Assembly (NCBI GenBank): GCA_028716525.1
Contig: JAQUPQ010000024.1
Coordinates: forward strand, 1 to 57,967
Direction: 5' to 3'
Length of the DNA stretch: 57,967 bases
Source: Terriglobia bacterium
GTDB taxonomy: Bacteria > Acidobacteriota > Terriglobia > JAIQFV01
The notes under the pieces were generated by a model, which was not told where the DNA came from, searched no databases, and saw only the letters and a list, made by a program, of their open reading frames with translations. Positions within the stretch are counted from its first letter, which is position 1. Each line of letters opens with the position of its first letter. This document shows positions 7,118 through 16,330 of this stretch, one piece after another. The position numbers and the translations under genes were made by a program.

Positions 7118-9010
7118 TCAGAACGGCGCGATTGCAGGTGGATGCGACTCGTCGATGACGAAATCCACCCCTTTGGCGGTCAAGCCCTTTTTAACGTCGA
7201 CGATCAGGGACTGGTAATGACGCGGGCCTGAGAACAGTTTTTCGAGAGTGAGAGGCTCCTGCGCCTCAACCAGCGCCACAATATATTTCCCGGGGGCAAT
7301 CCCGGCGATGGTGTAATGATCCTTATCGATCTTATAAAAAGCATGGAACGATTCGTTGACGCGCAGCAAAAGGATACGATATTCTTCGATGGTCAGATGT
7401 GAATGCTTCAGGGTTACCAAGCCGGTGATGGATCCCCCCACACGCAAGAGAAAATCCACATTCCGTTGCTCCCGCCCTTCGTTGACGACGATGGTCTTGG
7501 TATCCATGGCGGTGATGATCAGATTGGGATCGTCGGATTCCACGTGCAAATGGTACCGTCCGGGCGGCGCGCCCACGATGGAATATCTCCCGTCGGAATC
7601 CAGCTCAAAACGTTCGGGGACAAAACCATCAATCTCATTTCCCACTCCCGACAGAATGACGCGGCATTGCTCGGGATCAAGCGGATAATCGGGGTCATTG
7701 GTTGCGACGCGCCCCGAAACATCGCCTCCCAAGTGAAAATCGAAATCCACGTTGGGGTACACGTCCCCGTCGAGCAACGTCAAGGTGGTCGCCTTGGAAC
7801 GGGACACGGAATCGCGATACCACAAAGGGAAGTAATGTTCGGAGGCCTCCGGGGGGGTCGCCGTAACGGCATAAGTTCCCGGCGGCAAATCTTCAACCAC
7901 ATATCGGCCATCCGGGCCGCTCGTAGCTGTAGGAATCGGAACCTTGCTGGGTTTTATCAAAACGGGCCGAACCAGCACGCCCGCCAGGGGCCGGTTGTAA
8001 AAAACGGAGCGAATGCGTCCCTCGATGCGGTTCCCCCTGTACAGCTTGAAATCAACCCCCGTGATGGTTTCCGCCACGCTGACGGGCACGGTTTTGGCCA
8101 ATTCACGATCGGTTTCCAAATCAAAATACTGCGTAATGAATTGGTGAACCTTGGTACCCTCTTTTGTGTCGTTTTCTTCGTCGCCGGCCTCAATCCGGTA
8201 ATTGCCGGGGATCAATCCGTTAATGGAATAGAAACCTTCGGGATCGGAATAAGCAAACCGTTCGGGATTAGTTCCTTCCAAGGGGACCGCAATGGCCATC
8301 ACGCCGCTGAGAGGCTTATTGGTCGTGGCCGAAAAGACGCGCCCTTGAATACGGGCTCCGAAATTCAACTTCATATTGATGCCTGAAACGCGGTCTCCAG
8401 GATGAATCTCCAGAGGCTCGGCTTCACCTGCGTTGTAGACTTTGGGGTAATAAACCGGGATGTAATCGGAATCCAACACCCCCGCCACCACGACGTAAGC
8501 ATCGCGTGGAAGGGCGCGCAGAACATAGTGGCCTCGGCTGTCGGTCACTGCACTGGCACGATGAGAACCCCCCAAGGCACTCACCCGGACATTATTGAGC
8601 GCTTCTCCATCAGCGGCGCGACTAATCTGTCCCTCGATGGATCCGCCCAACTCCAACGAAATATCGGCAAAACTGAAAACGTCTTCAGCCACCAAACTGA
8701 TTGTACTGGGGCTCGTATCGGCTTCCGAGCGTCTGAAAAAACCGGGAAGATAGTTTGTTCCTGCGGGAATGGCGCGAAGCTGATACTGTCCGCGTTCCAC
8801 CTTAAGGATGAATGCCCCTTGACGGTCAGTCCGCGTCTCGTAGTTGCGGCCTTTGGGGGTTTGGGGAGTGGCGCGCACAACCACACCGGCAATCCCCTGC
8901 CCGCTCTTCTTGTCCAGGACCACACCGCCGATTTGAGCGCCCCAAATCGCTGTCGCGGCAAAGAAGCTCGTCAGTGGGATAGCAATCAGTGTGTGCAAGC
9001 CACTTCGCAT
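7118..9010 (-). CDS. Secreted protein of repeated carboxypeptidase-regulatory-like domains
   Basis: 630-residue exported protein: a signal peptide (about residues 1-25, ending AATAIWGA) and then about six beta-sandwich repeats of the CarboxypepD_reg-like (Cna-B/transthyretin-like) fold. Repeat openings are recognisable as GVVLDKKSGQGIAGVVV, GSIEGQISRAADGEALNNV, GARIQGRVFSATTNKPLSGV, GNRIEGRIRSVFYNRPLAGV, GGDVSGRVATNDPDYPL and GGSITGLVTLKHS, each followed by a DxxGxYxxxxLPPGxY-like strand. No enzymatic domain, TonB plug or membrane anchor is visible. Such proteins are thought to be surface or periplasmic scaffolds; the actual role is unknown. It sits between a LytTR two-component pair and mtgA, all on the same strand. 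Confidence 0.8.
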   Translation of the reverse strand: MRSGLHTLIAIPLTSFFAATAIWGAQIGGVVLDKKSGQGIAGVVVRATPQTPKGRNYETRTDRQGAFILKVERGQYQLRAIPAGTNYLPGFFRRSEADTSPSTISLVAEDVFSFADISLELGGSIEGQISRAADGEALNNVRVSALGGSHRASAVTDSRGHYVLRALPRDAYVVVAGVLDSDYIPVYYPKVYNAGEAEPLEIHPGDRVSGINMKLNFGARIQGRVFSATTNKPLSGVMAIAVPLEGTNPERFAYSDPEGFYSINGLIPGNYRIEAGDEENDTKEGTKVHQFITQYFDLETDRELAKTVPVSVAETITGVDFKLYRGNRIEGRIRSVFYNRPLAGVLVRPVLIKPSKVPIPTATSGPDGRYVVEDLPPGTYAVTATPPEASEHYFPLWYRDSVSRSKATTLTLLDGDVYPNVDFDFHLGGDVSGRVATNDPDYPLDPEQCRVILSGVGNEIDGFVPERFELDSDGRYSIVGAPPGRYHLHVESDDPNLIITAMDTKTIVVNEGREQRNVDFLLRVGGSITGLVTLKHSHLTIEEYRILLLRVNESFHAFYKIDKDHYTIAGIAPGKYIVALVEAQEPLTLEKLFSGPRHYQSLIVDVKKGLTAKGVDFVIDESHPPAIAPF

Positions 9011-9132
9011 CTCGCATCTATTCTAAGCGAATCAAGACCGGGCGCTACTTCTTTTTCCGCGCAACACAAGATTAGAGTGGGAATCAGACAGGTTGGACGG
9101 AAAGAAGTGGATCGTACGCCTGGAACACGGCT

Positions 9133-9906
9133 TTAGAGTTTCAGGAACTCGCGCAACTTTTTGCTCTGCATCCGGCTGACCGGAATTTCCGTGTCATGCT
9201 TGTCGCTCATCTTGAGCTGCAGCGAGCGGTTGAACCAGGGGATCACTTCTTTGATTTTATTGATATTGACGATGTAGGCGCGGTGAACCCGCCAGAATAC
9301 CTTGGGATCCAGGTTCGCTTGCAGATCTTCCAGGGTTCTGTAATTCGAGGTCCCGACCAGATCGTTGGTCACCACAGAAATGACCCCGTCCTCCACATTG
9401 GCAAAAATGATGTCTCCTGAATCGATCAGCAACATACGATTTCCGGATTTGATCAAGAGTTTGAAGCGCTGCTCGGGTTGTCCCTGCTGCATCAATTGGA
9501 CAAGATTCTTCAACTGTTGCTCCATGAATGCGGAGTTGTTGATTTGCTGCTTGGCCTTATTGATGGCCTTATCGAGGCGGCTCTTGTCAATGGGTTTGAG
9601 GACATAATCCACGGCGTTGAGATCAAAGGCATTCAAGGCATAGTCGTCGTGGGCCGTCACGAAAATGATTTTAGGCAGCTCAATCTTTTTGCTGATCAGC
9701 CGCTCAATCGTCTGCAGACCGTCCAGCCCGGGCATCTGAATATCCAGGAACATCAGTTGCGGCTTGCTTTTCTTCACCAGTTCAACCGCCTCCAACCCGT
9801 TTTTGGCCTGGCCCACCAACTTCACTTCAGGATTGGCCCCCAACAAAAAGGCCAGTTCCTCTCGCGCCAGCGGTTCGTCATCCACAATGATCGATTCAAT
9901 CTGCAT
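9133..9906 (-). CDS. LytTR-family response regulator
   Basis: Cytoplasmic response regulator: an N-terminal receiver domain (IIVDDEPLAREEL acidic pocket, phospho-Asp in LMFLDIQMPGLDGLQT, conserved Lys in YVLKPID) and a C-terminal LytTR DNA-binding domain (about residues 150-257, with ANVEDGVISVVTND, FWRVHRAYIVNINKI and the end IPVSRMQSKKLREFLK). Length 257 is typical of LytR/AlgR/YehT regulators. An AAGGAGAG ribosome-binding site lies about 11 bp before the ATG. The cognate kinase gene is directly upstream with a 68-bp gap. Candidate targets are the downstream repeat protein and mtgA, by position only. Confidence 0.93.
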   Translation of the reverse strand: MQIESIIVDDEPLAREELAFLLGANPEVKLVGQAKNGLEAVELVKKSKPQLMFLDIQMPGLDGLQTIERLISKKIELPKIIFVTAHDDYALNAFDLNAVDYVLKPIDKSRLDKAINKAKQQINNSAFMEQQLKNLVQLMQQGQPEQRFKLLIKSGNRMLLIDSGDIIFANVEDGVISVVTNDLVGTSNYRTLEDLQANLDPKVFWRVHRAYIVNINKIKEVIPWFNRSLQLKMSDKHDTEIPVSRMQSKKLREFLKL

Positions 9907-9974
9907 TTCTGAGATTCTCTCCTTGAACTCTGTTCAGGCTAACCTCTACATCCCCCGGGCGAATTCGCACTCCA

Positions 9975-11300
9975 TTATTTGCGCGACGGCACGGCCTCCA
10001 GTTCAGGAATACGGATCTGGGTCACGGTTCCCTTCCCGGGCTCGCTCTGAAGTTGCAGTTGAAAGTCGTCGCCATACACAACGCGCAAGCGTTCATTGAC
10101 ATTGGCGATTCCAATTCCGCCGAAGCGTTCGGATTGAGGGTGATTCAACGCCATGCCCACGCCATCATCCGACACTTGAATAATGAGATGTCCGTCGTTC
10201 CTATAGGCCCTGATCTGCACGGTGCCTCCATCGATCTTTGGGGAGATTCCGTGCTTGATGGAATTCTCGATGATGGGTTGCAGAATCATGCTGGGGACTG
10301 TCTGGTCGAGTGTGGCCGGATCAATGGACTTCACTACGCGAAGTTTCTCCGGACCGAAGCGAGTCACCTCGATATCGAGATAATCATCGATGGAATCCAG
10401 TTCCTCTTTCAGGGTGACAAAGTTGTTGCGGGTTTTCAGAAGTTTGCGAAGCAGGTTGGAGAGTTTGTAAACCATCCCGCGGGCATCTTCCGGATGAGTC
10501 CGGATCAGCGAGGCAATGGAATTGAGAGTATTAAAGAGGAAGTGCGGGTTGATCTGATTCTTCAGGGCGTCCAATCGCGCCTGCATCACCAACCGCTCCT
10601 GTTCCTCCAACTTAACCTCCACACGGCGGCTGTTCCACACCTTGAGGGCAATCCCGATGGCCATGGGAGTGGAGATCAGAATGCAAAACACGATCCAGGG
10701 AGTGCTGCTGTTCTGAGAATACAGCCAGATGGAAGAGCGATGCAGACGCACCAAAAACAATCTCAAGGCTTCAATCCCCACGGTCGAAGCCAGGAGAATT
10801 AATTGCCAGTCGACGTTTCGAAACGTCAACGCATTCCGTAGAGAGCGGTAAATATTCAAGTCGAAAAACGGCGAGAAATGCCAGAGATCTTCTTTGTTCT
10901 TGCACAAGGCCCGCAGCAGGCCTCCCAGAAGTCCGGCAATAGCCAGCATCAGCGGCGACAGCCATTCCTTGCGGAACAGGGGAAGCAGCCCGAGAACGCC
11001 TCCCGTCACTCCCCCCGTCACATATCCGCCCAAGAGCCCGATGAGAAAGCTGCCTTCCAAGCTGACGTCGGCCGCCGCATAATTCAGCAACAGACGCGCT
11101 CCCTCACCCACTCCCAGAGGAATTCCCAGAAGGAACACCAGAATCATTTTTTCCTTGAAGTCCTTCCGTTCCACAAACAGCAAATTTTCGAAGGTCTTGG
11201 AACGCGCCATGACACTCGCCAAAGCCGCAATGACCCCCATCTTGAGGAGCAAGGTCAGAAGAATAAACTCGGGTTGTGGAAAAGCTGAACTTCCATGCAT
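9975..11300 (-). CDS. LytS-like sensor histidine kinase
   Basis: Membrane sensor kinase of the LytS/YehU class, partner of the LytTR regulator downstream. The first 210 or so residues hold six or seven hydrophobic segments (including VTGGVTGGVLGLLPLF, like the 5TMR-LYT sensor module) and the rest is cytoplasmic: a coiled linker (VKLEEQERLVMQARLDALK), the phospho-acceptor box NQINPHFLFNTLNSIASL, and the ATPase motifs QPIIENSIKHGI, VSDDGVGMA and GGIGIANVNERL. 441 residues, normal for the class. Signals for such kinases include pyruvate or membrane state in known members; the ligand here is unknown. A sigma-70 promoter lies at 11347-11375. Confidence 0.93.
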   Translation of the reverse strand: MHGSSAFPQPEFILLTLLLKMGVIAALASVMARSKTFENLLFVERKDFKEKMILVFLLGIPLGVGEGARLLLNYAAADVSLEGSFLIGLLGGYVTGGVTGGVLGLLPLFRKEWLSPLMLAIAGLLGGLLRALCKNKEDLWHFSPFFDLNIYRSLRNALTFRNVDWQLILLASTVGIEALRLFLVRLHRSSIWLYSQNSSTPWIVFCILISTPMAIGIALKVWNSRRVEVKLEEQERLVMQARLDALKNQINPHFLFNTLNSIASLIRTHPEDARGMVYKLSNLLRKLLKTRNNFVTLKEELDSIDDYLDIEVTRFGPEKLRVVKSIDPATLDQTVPSMILQPIIENSIKHGISPKIDGGTVQIRAYRNDGHLIIQVSDDGVGMALNHPQSERFGGIGIANVNERLRVVYGDDFQLQLQSEPGKGTVTQIRIPELEAVPSRK

Positions 11301-11346
11301 ACGTCTTCGCCGTCAATTGAAATCAGGATGGGTGAGCTAAACGTGA

Positions 11347-11375
11347 ATTCTACTTCCTTGTCGTGAATTATTCAA
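11347..11375 (-). promoter_or_regulatory. Sigma-70 promoter for the LytS-like kinase
   Basis: On the minus strand: TTGAAT (11375-11370), 17-bp spacer, TAGAAT (11352-11347). The -10 box matches 5 of 6 and the -35 box 4 of 6. The predicted start of transcription is about 40 bp before the ATG at 11300. Confidence 0.6.
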
Positions 11376-11443
11376 TGTGCAGAATGCGCTTCCTTTGTGG
11401 TAGAGGAGCCATCACAGCGACCTCGGGCCTGACGTCCCCTGAA

Positions 11444-11472
11444 TTTACGACGCCACCAAACCTTGCTATAAT
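11444..11472 (+). promoter_or_regulatory. Extended -10 sigma-70 promoter for ribA
   Basis: TTTACG (11444-11449), 17-bp spacer, TATAAT (11467-11472), with an extended -10 TG one base upstream (TGCTATAAT). The -10 is a perfect consensus. Predicted transcription start is near 11479, about 41 bp before the ATG at 11520. Confidence 0.75.
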
Positions 11473-11519
11473 GCCTCCCCTTTGAGGGCTTTGATCTTCT
11501 CCGGGAGTTACACACTTTG

Positions 11520-12155
11520 ATGGCGCCATTGAAGAAACAAACCAGAAACCCAAAGTCGGTCCGCACATGCCTGATCGCAAACGCTCAACTTCCCACGCGC
11601 TGGGGACGATTTCGGGTCTTGGGCTTTCAAAGCGGTGATGGAGCGGAATCGGCTGTTGCTCTGGTGATGGGCCGTCCAGCGCGGGCCCGGGCGCCCCTGC
11701 TTAGAATTCATTCCCAATGCTTGACCGGCGATGTGTTCTCTTCGTCTCGCTGCGATTGCGGCTGGCAGCTTCAAACCGCCTTGAAACGCATTGCCCGACA
11801 AAAATGCGGCATTCTCATTTACCATCTCCAGGAAGGCCGCGGGATCGGACTTCTCAACAAGCTGCAAGCCTACGAACTACAGGATCACGGCAGTGACACC
11901 GTGGAAGCCAATGAGAAACTGGGTTTCGAGGCGGACCAGCGGAATTACGATATCTGTGCTGACATCCTGCATCTGCTGGCTGTGCGCAGCGTCAGTTTGC
12001 TTAGCAATAATCCCGAAAAATTTTTGGCCTTGGTGCAGCGCCACATCCGTGTGGTGAAACGCGTCCCCCTGGAAATGCCGGTTTCGAAGATGACCCAGAA
12101 ATATCTGACCACAAAAAAAGAAAAGTTGGGCCATCTCCTGGGAAGAATTGCGTAG
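11520..12155 (+). CDS. ribA: GTP cyclohydrolase II (riboflavin synthesis)
   Basis: RibA opens and hydrolyses GTP to 2,5-diamino-6-ribosylamino-pyrimidinone phosphate, the first step of riboflavin synthesis. Hallmarks: RIHSQCLTGDVFSSSRCDCG with the three zinc-binding cysteines (C-x10-C-x-C), the catalytic YHLQEGRGIGLLNKLQAY, and the substrate-binding VRSVSLLSNNPEKF. Stand-alone GCHII of about 211 residues, without the DHBP synthase (RibB) half that many bacteria fuse to it. The ATG at 11520 follows a TTG codon; GGGAG at 11503-11507 is the likely ribosome-binding site. No other riboflavin gene is nearby and no FMN riboswitch is evident upstream. Confidence 0.95.
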   Translation: MAPLKKQTRNPKSVRTCLIANAQLPTRWGRFRVLGFQSGDGAESAVALVMGRPARARAPLLRIHSQCLTGDVFSSSRCDCGWQLQTALKRIARQKCGILIYHLQEGRGIGLLNKLQAYELQDHGSDTVEANEKLGFEADQRNYDICADILHLLAVRSVSLLSNNPEKFLALVQRHIRVVKRVPLEMPVSKMTQKYLTTKKEKLGHLLGRIA

Positions 12156-12207
12156 AAATGCCTTCACTTCATCGGCGCAGCGGCAAATGAAAGCCGCGCC
12201 ACTCTTC

Positions 12208-12711
12208 TTAGTCGATTGAAAGCCTCATGAGGATGGCGTCTTCCACAGGGTTTGAATAATACTCTTTCCTTCTGCCCACCTCGACAAATCCTTCTTTGAA
12301 ATAAAACTCTCGGGCAGAGGCATTCGAAGGGCGAACTTCGAGAAAGATGTTCTGGCGGCTGGAACCCAGCAATTGCAGTAATCCATGCAGCATTCTTGTG
12401 CCGATGCCTTTTCGGACTGCTTTGGAATCCACGGCCACGTTCAGAATTTCTGTTTCTCCCACCGCAGAGCGATAAATCAAAAATCCGAGGGTCACCGCCT
12501 CGGCTCCCCCGGTCGATTGTTCGGCGATCAAGGCCTTGGCGCTGTCCTTGCCGTGGGCGATGCGGCGGTACACTTCAACATCCCAGTGCGACAGCAAAGG
12601 CCAGGATAGCTCAATCGCCTTGACATGCTCGACATCCTCGGGTCGAATGGGGCGCAAATGGACCTCGGGCGTTGAGTCTAGAAGCGCCATACGACTGTCC
12701 GGTTGGCTCAT
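12208..12711 (-). CDS. rimI: Ribosomal protein S18 alanine N-acetyltransferase (GNAT)
   Basis: GNAT acetyltransferase of 167 residues. It has the acetyl-CoA site VAVDSKAVRKGIGTRMLHGLL (RxGIG/A motif), preceded by GETEILNVAVD and followed by FLEVRPSNASAREFYFKEGF and YYSNPVEDAILM, the RimI signature. RimI acetylates the N-terminal Ala of ribosomal protein S18. Its place directly downstream of tsaB, as in many bacteria, supports RimI over a generic GNAT. The gap to tsaB is 76 bp. Start taken at MSQPDS; MALLDS seven codons later is an alternative. Confidence 0.88.
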   Translation of the reverse strand: MSQPDSRMALLDSTPEVHLRPIRPEDVEHVKAIELSWPLLSHWDVEVYRRIAHGKDSAKALIAEQSTGGAEAVTLGFLIYRSAVGETEILNVAVDSKAVRKGIGTRMLHGLLQLLGSSRQNIFLEVRPSNASAREFYFKEGFVEVGRRKEYYSNPVEDAILMRLSID

Positions 12712-12787
12712 GCTGGTCTTCTCTTTTCAGCCGGAGGTGACTGCTGTGCAACGATCAACGATCCCCAATGATCGGCCCCGGCCCCGC

Positions 12788-13474
12788 TCAACCCTTGAAA
12801 AATATTTCCGCATCGGATCTTCGAATGTACTGGATCGGGACATCCTCCATCCATTCGTTCGAGCCTGAGTTTAACTTTTGAAAGGCCACCTGCGCAACCG
12901 CTGTCGCCAGATAGGGTGTGGTTTTCTGAAATGTCCAGTTTCTCTCTTGATGGGAGAAAATAACGCTTTCAAATTTTTCAATCTCGGGACCGGCAAAGAG
13001 CGCGGTTTGGCCCCGCTGCGACTTGAACAAATCTTCTGTGTTGACCACCGCGTCGGCGTGAACTCTGAGAAGCTGTCCGCCATTTCGGGCATAGGCTCCA
13101 CAGTACATTTCCCCACGACGAGCGTCCATCAAAGGAATAATTGTGACGCCGGAAGAGGCGGGCTCCACCGTGGCTGCAATGGCTTCCAACGTTGAAACCG
13201 CCACTACAGGTTTTTGAAACACTTCTCCGAACGCTTTGAGCGCGGCGACGCCGATACGAAGTCCTGCAAAGGACCCGGGACCCCGGGTTACGGCGAAAGC
13301 ATCAAAATCCGAAAGCCGCAGCTGGTGGCGTTCCAGAAGCTCCTGGAGTGAGCCAAAGAGTCGTTGAGAATGGCTTTCATTCGAGCAAGTTTCGGTCTGG
13401 TCCAGCAGCGTTCCATCACGAGCGAAAGCCACACTGCCCGGCGGTCCGGAAGTATCCGCACTCAAAATCAACAT
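12788..13474 (-). CDS. tsaB: tRNA t6A biosynthesis protein TsaB
   Basis: TsaB is the non-catalytic ASKHA-fold partner of TsaD that, with TsaE, installs threonylcarbamoyl on A37 of ANN-reading tRNAs. The 228-residue product has the N-terminal MLILSADTSGPPGSVAF strand, the SHSQRLFGSLQELL segment, AVTRGPGSFAGLRIGVAALK, and MDARRGEMYCGAY, all diagnostic. It lacks the metal-binding HxxxH of TsaD, as expected. A GGAGTG ribosome-binding site precedes the ATG. It is the first gene of tsaB-rimI and divergent from mutS. Confidence 0.95.
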   Translation of the reverse strand: MLILSADTSGPPGSVAFARDGTLLDQTETCSNESHSQRLFGSLQELLERHQLRLSDFDAFAVTRGPGSFAGLRIGVAALKAFGEVFQKPVVAVSTLEAIAATVEPASSGVTIIPLMDARRGEMYCGAYARNGGQLLRVHADAVVNTEDLFKSQRGQTALFAGPEIEKFESVIFSHQERNWTFQKTTPYLATAVAQVAFQKLNSGSNEWMEDVPIQYIRRSDAEIFFKG

Positions 13475-13499
13475 CGCTATTCACTCCGTTCCAACTGAA

Positions 13500-13528
13500 T
13501 TGACAGCCTTTCAGTCGGAGAATATACT
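13500..13528 (+). promoter_or_regulatory. Sigma-70 promoter for mutS
   Basis: TTGACA (13500-13505), 17-bp spacer, TATACT (13523-13528): a perfect -35 and a 5-of-6 -10. This leaves a leader of about 130 nt before the GTG start of mutS at 13665. It may serve the whole run of co-directional genes down to 22224. Confidence 0.75.
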
Positions 13529-13664
13529 TCCTGCCGTCGGACGCTGCACCGATATTTAGAAACGCAAGGATCAATCCCGCACATTTCCTTTGTCGACATT
13601 TTACCAAAACGTGAGTTCGGTTCACGAGGGAGATATTGTCGTCTGAAGAAAGGCTGCCGGCTCG

Positions 13665-16292
13665 GTGATCGAAAACCTCACACCCATGATGCGTCAGTAT
13701 TCGCAGATCAAACAGGCGCATCCCAATGCCCTGCTCTTCTTCCGGCTCGGTGATTTCTACGAATTATTTTTTGAAGACGCATTAATTGCCTCCCGCGAAC
13801 TCCAGATTGTTTTGACCTCGCGTAATCGAGAGAAAGGCATCCAAGTCCCGATGTGCGGCGTCCCGTATCACGCCGCGGACGGTTACATCGACAAGCTGAT
13901 TCGCAAAGGGTTTCGCGTGGCCATCTGCGATCAGACCGAAGATCCGAAATTTGCGAAGAAGCTGGTTCGCCGCGAAATCACACGCATTGTCACTCCCGGC
14001 ACGGTGGTCGCTTCCAATCTTTTAGATCCCTCCGAGAACAATTATTTGTGCGCAATTTGTTGTGACGACAATGCCGCCGGGTTGGCCTGTGCGGATCTTT
14101 CCACGGGCGAATTTAAGGTGGCCCAATTTGCAGGAAAGGATTATCTCCAGCCGCTTTCCGAGGAGTTGGAGAGTCTGCGCCCCCGGGAGATTTTGCATCC
14201 GTCCGAAACTGCGGAATTCATCACTGAGCGCATGTGGCGGTCGGATCGAGCCCGGCCTGTGGATACGGCCATGGAAGACTGGACCTTTGCGTTCGAATAC
14301 GCCGAGCGCATCTTGAAACAGCATTTCGGTGTTCTTACCCTGGCGGGATTGGGTTGCGAGGACTTTCCGCTGGCCATTCGCGCCGCCGGCGCCGTCATTC
14401 ATTATCTCAAGGAGACGCAGCGATCCACCCTGACACATTTGACTCAACTCTCCACCTATTCGCCGAGCCACTTTCTGCTTCTCGATCAAATCACCCAAAA
14501 GAACCTGGAGCTCATCGAGCCTCAATTTGCCGAAAACAAGGATGCCACCCTCCTCAAGACCATTGATTTTACGACCACCGGAATGGGCGCCCGCCTCTTG
14601 CGTCACTGGATTGTGTGGCCGTTATTGCTCCGCGAAGAGATCGAGAAACGACTGAACGTCGTCGAAGAGCTTCAACACTCCACCATCAGCCGAGAGGAAA
14701 TTCGAAACACCCTGAAGACCCTGTGCGACCTGGAGCGCGTCCTCAGCAAAGTTGTTCTGGGAACGGCCACTCCCAGGGAGTTGATTGCCTTAAAACAGTC
14801 CTTGGCGCGGCTTCCCGACATTCGGGATTTTATCGCCCACTATCATTCGGCTCTGTTGGCCGAGATTCATCGCGACATCGATGTACTTGAGGATGTCCGC
14901 CTACTGATTGAGGCTCAAATTAAGCCGGATCCACCGATCAGCATTTCGGAAGGCGGCGTGATTCAAGGCGGTGTCGACAAGGAATTGGACTCCTTGCGCG
15001 ATATCAGCCTCAACGGCAAGACCTACATCGCCCAGCTCGAAGCCCGCGAGCGATCCCGAACCGGAATCAATTCGCTCAAGGTCAAATACAATCAGGTGTT
15101 CGGTTATTATATTGAGGTTTCAAAGAGCAACCTCGATCATGTACCGCAGGATTACGAACGCAAACAAACGCTTGTGAATGCCGAACGCTTTACCACTCCG
15201 GAATTGAAAGAATATGAAGTCAAAGTTTTAAGCGCCGAGGAGCGGATCTGCGAGCTGGAAAAGAGTTTGTATGAAGCCATACGCGCCCAGATTGCGGCCC
15301 AGTCGCCACGCATCCGCCAGACGGCTCAGGCTGTAGCCCAACTCGATGTTTTGTCTTCTCTGGCCACGGCGGCCACACGATACAACTATGTTCGTCCTAC
15401 CTTCAGCTCCTCTTCCGAGTTCATGGTAATTGCAGGACGGCATCCGGTCATTGAACGGATGTGTGAAAAGCAGGGCGAAGGCGGCTTTATTCCGAATGAT
15501 TTGTACATGAATTCCCAAAGTGATCAGATTCTTATTCTCACCGGACCTAATATGGGCGGGAAGTCGACCTACCTTCGGCAAGCGGCGTTGTTGGTGGTGA
15601 TGGCGCAGATGGGCTCCTTTGTTCCCGCCGAAAAGGCTTTGGTACCGATTGTTGACCGGATTTTTACCCGTATCGGAGCCTCCGATAATCTGGCCCGCGG
15701 TCGCTCCACCTTCATGGTGGAGATGACGGAAACCGCAGCCATCTTAAACTCCGCCACGCCGCAAAGCCTGATCATCCTGGATGAAGTGGGCCGCGGTACG
15801 GCCACCTTTGACGGGCTGTCCATTGCATGGGCCACCGTTGAGCACATCCAAAACAATCTACGGGCCAAAACGCTCTTTGCGACTCACTACCATGAACTCA
15901 CGGAACTCGCGACCCTTCTGGCCGGCGTCAAGAATTATCATGTCTCCGTTCGTGAGTCGGGACATCAAATTGTATTTCTGCGCAAAGTGGAAGCGGGCCC
16001 GGCCGACAAGAGTTACGGGATTGAAGTGGCCCGATTGGCCGGGCTTCCGATGCCTGTTGTGGAACGAGCCCGGGAGATATTGAGCCGGCACGAAAAACGT
16101 GAACAGGAAGTCGGCGACGATTTATCGCACCCCGCGGGCGGGAACGGCAGTGGACGTCATTACCAAATATCGTTGTTTGAGCCGCCCTCGCAAGCGCTTG
16201 TAGAAGAGCTTCGAACCCTCCAGGTGGAGAGTCTCACACCCGTGGATGCGCTGAACCTTTTGAACGATTTGGTTAAGAAAGCTAATTCTTAG
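13665..16292 (+). CDS. mutS: DNA mismatch repair protein MutS
   Basis: MutS recognises base mismatches and starts methyl-directed or nick-directed repair. The 875-residue protein carries the mismatch-reading Phe-x-Glu motif (LGDFYELFFEDA), the connector and lever domains, the clamp, and the ATPase with Walker A GPNMGGKST, DEVGRGTATFDG and THYHELTEL. GTG at 13665 is used as start, with an in-frame ATG seven codons later; the upstream AAAGG favours the GTG. Length matches MutS1. It heads a plus-strand run in which anmK follows after 38 bp. Confidence 0.97.
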   Translation: MIENLTPMMRQYSQIKQAHPNALLFFRLGDFYELFFEDALIASRELQIVLTSRNREKGIQVPMCGVPYHAADGYIDKLIRKGFRVAICDQTEDPKFAKKLVRREITRIVTPGTVVASNLLDPSENNYLCAICCDDNAAGLACADLSTGEFKVAQFAGKDYLQPLSEELESLRPREILHPSETAEFITERMWRSDRARPVDTAMEDWTFAFEYAERILKQHFGVLTLAGLGCEDFPLAIRAAGAVIHYLKETQRSTLTHLTQLSTYSPSHFLLLDQITQKNLELIEPQFAENKDATLLKTIDFTTTGMGARLLRHWIVWPLLLREEIEKRLNVVEELQHSTISREEIRNTLKTLCDLERVLSKVVLGTATPRELIALKQSLARLPDIRDFIAHYHSALLAEIHRDIDVLEDVRLLIEAQIKPDPPISISEGGVIQGGVDKELDSLRDISLNGKTYIAQLEARERSRTGINSLKVKYNQVFGYYIEVSKSNLDHVPQDYERKQTLVNAERFTTPELKEYEVKVLSAEERICELEKSLYEAIRAQIAAQSPRIRQTAQAVAQLDVLSSLATAATRYNYVRPTFSSSSEFMVIAGRHPVIERMCEKQGEGGFIPNDLYMNSQSDQILILTGPNMGGKSTYLRQAALLVVMAQMGSFVPAEKALVPIVDRIFTRIGASDNLARGRSTFMVEMTETAAILNSATPQSLIILDEVGRGTATFDGLSIAWATVEHIQNNLRAKTLFATHYHELTELATLLAGVKNYHVSVRESGHQIVFLRKVEAGPADKSYGIEVARLAGLPMPVVERAREILSRHEKREQEVGDDLSHPAGGNGSGRHYQISLFEPPSQALVEELRTLQVESLTPVDALNLLNDLVKKANS

Positions 16293-16330
16293 CCTCGAAT
16301 TTCCGGAGCGACAGAATCACGGCGCCTCGC

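Noticed and set aside
7403-8386. Plus-strand open frame of 327 codons opposite the repeat protein
   Set aside because: The minus strand encodes regular carboxypeptidase-regulatory repeats; the plus-strand product is a compositional by-product.
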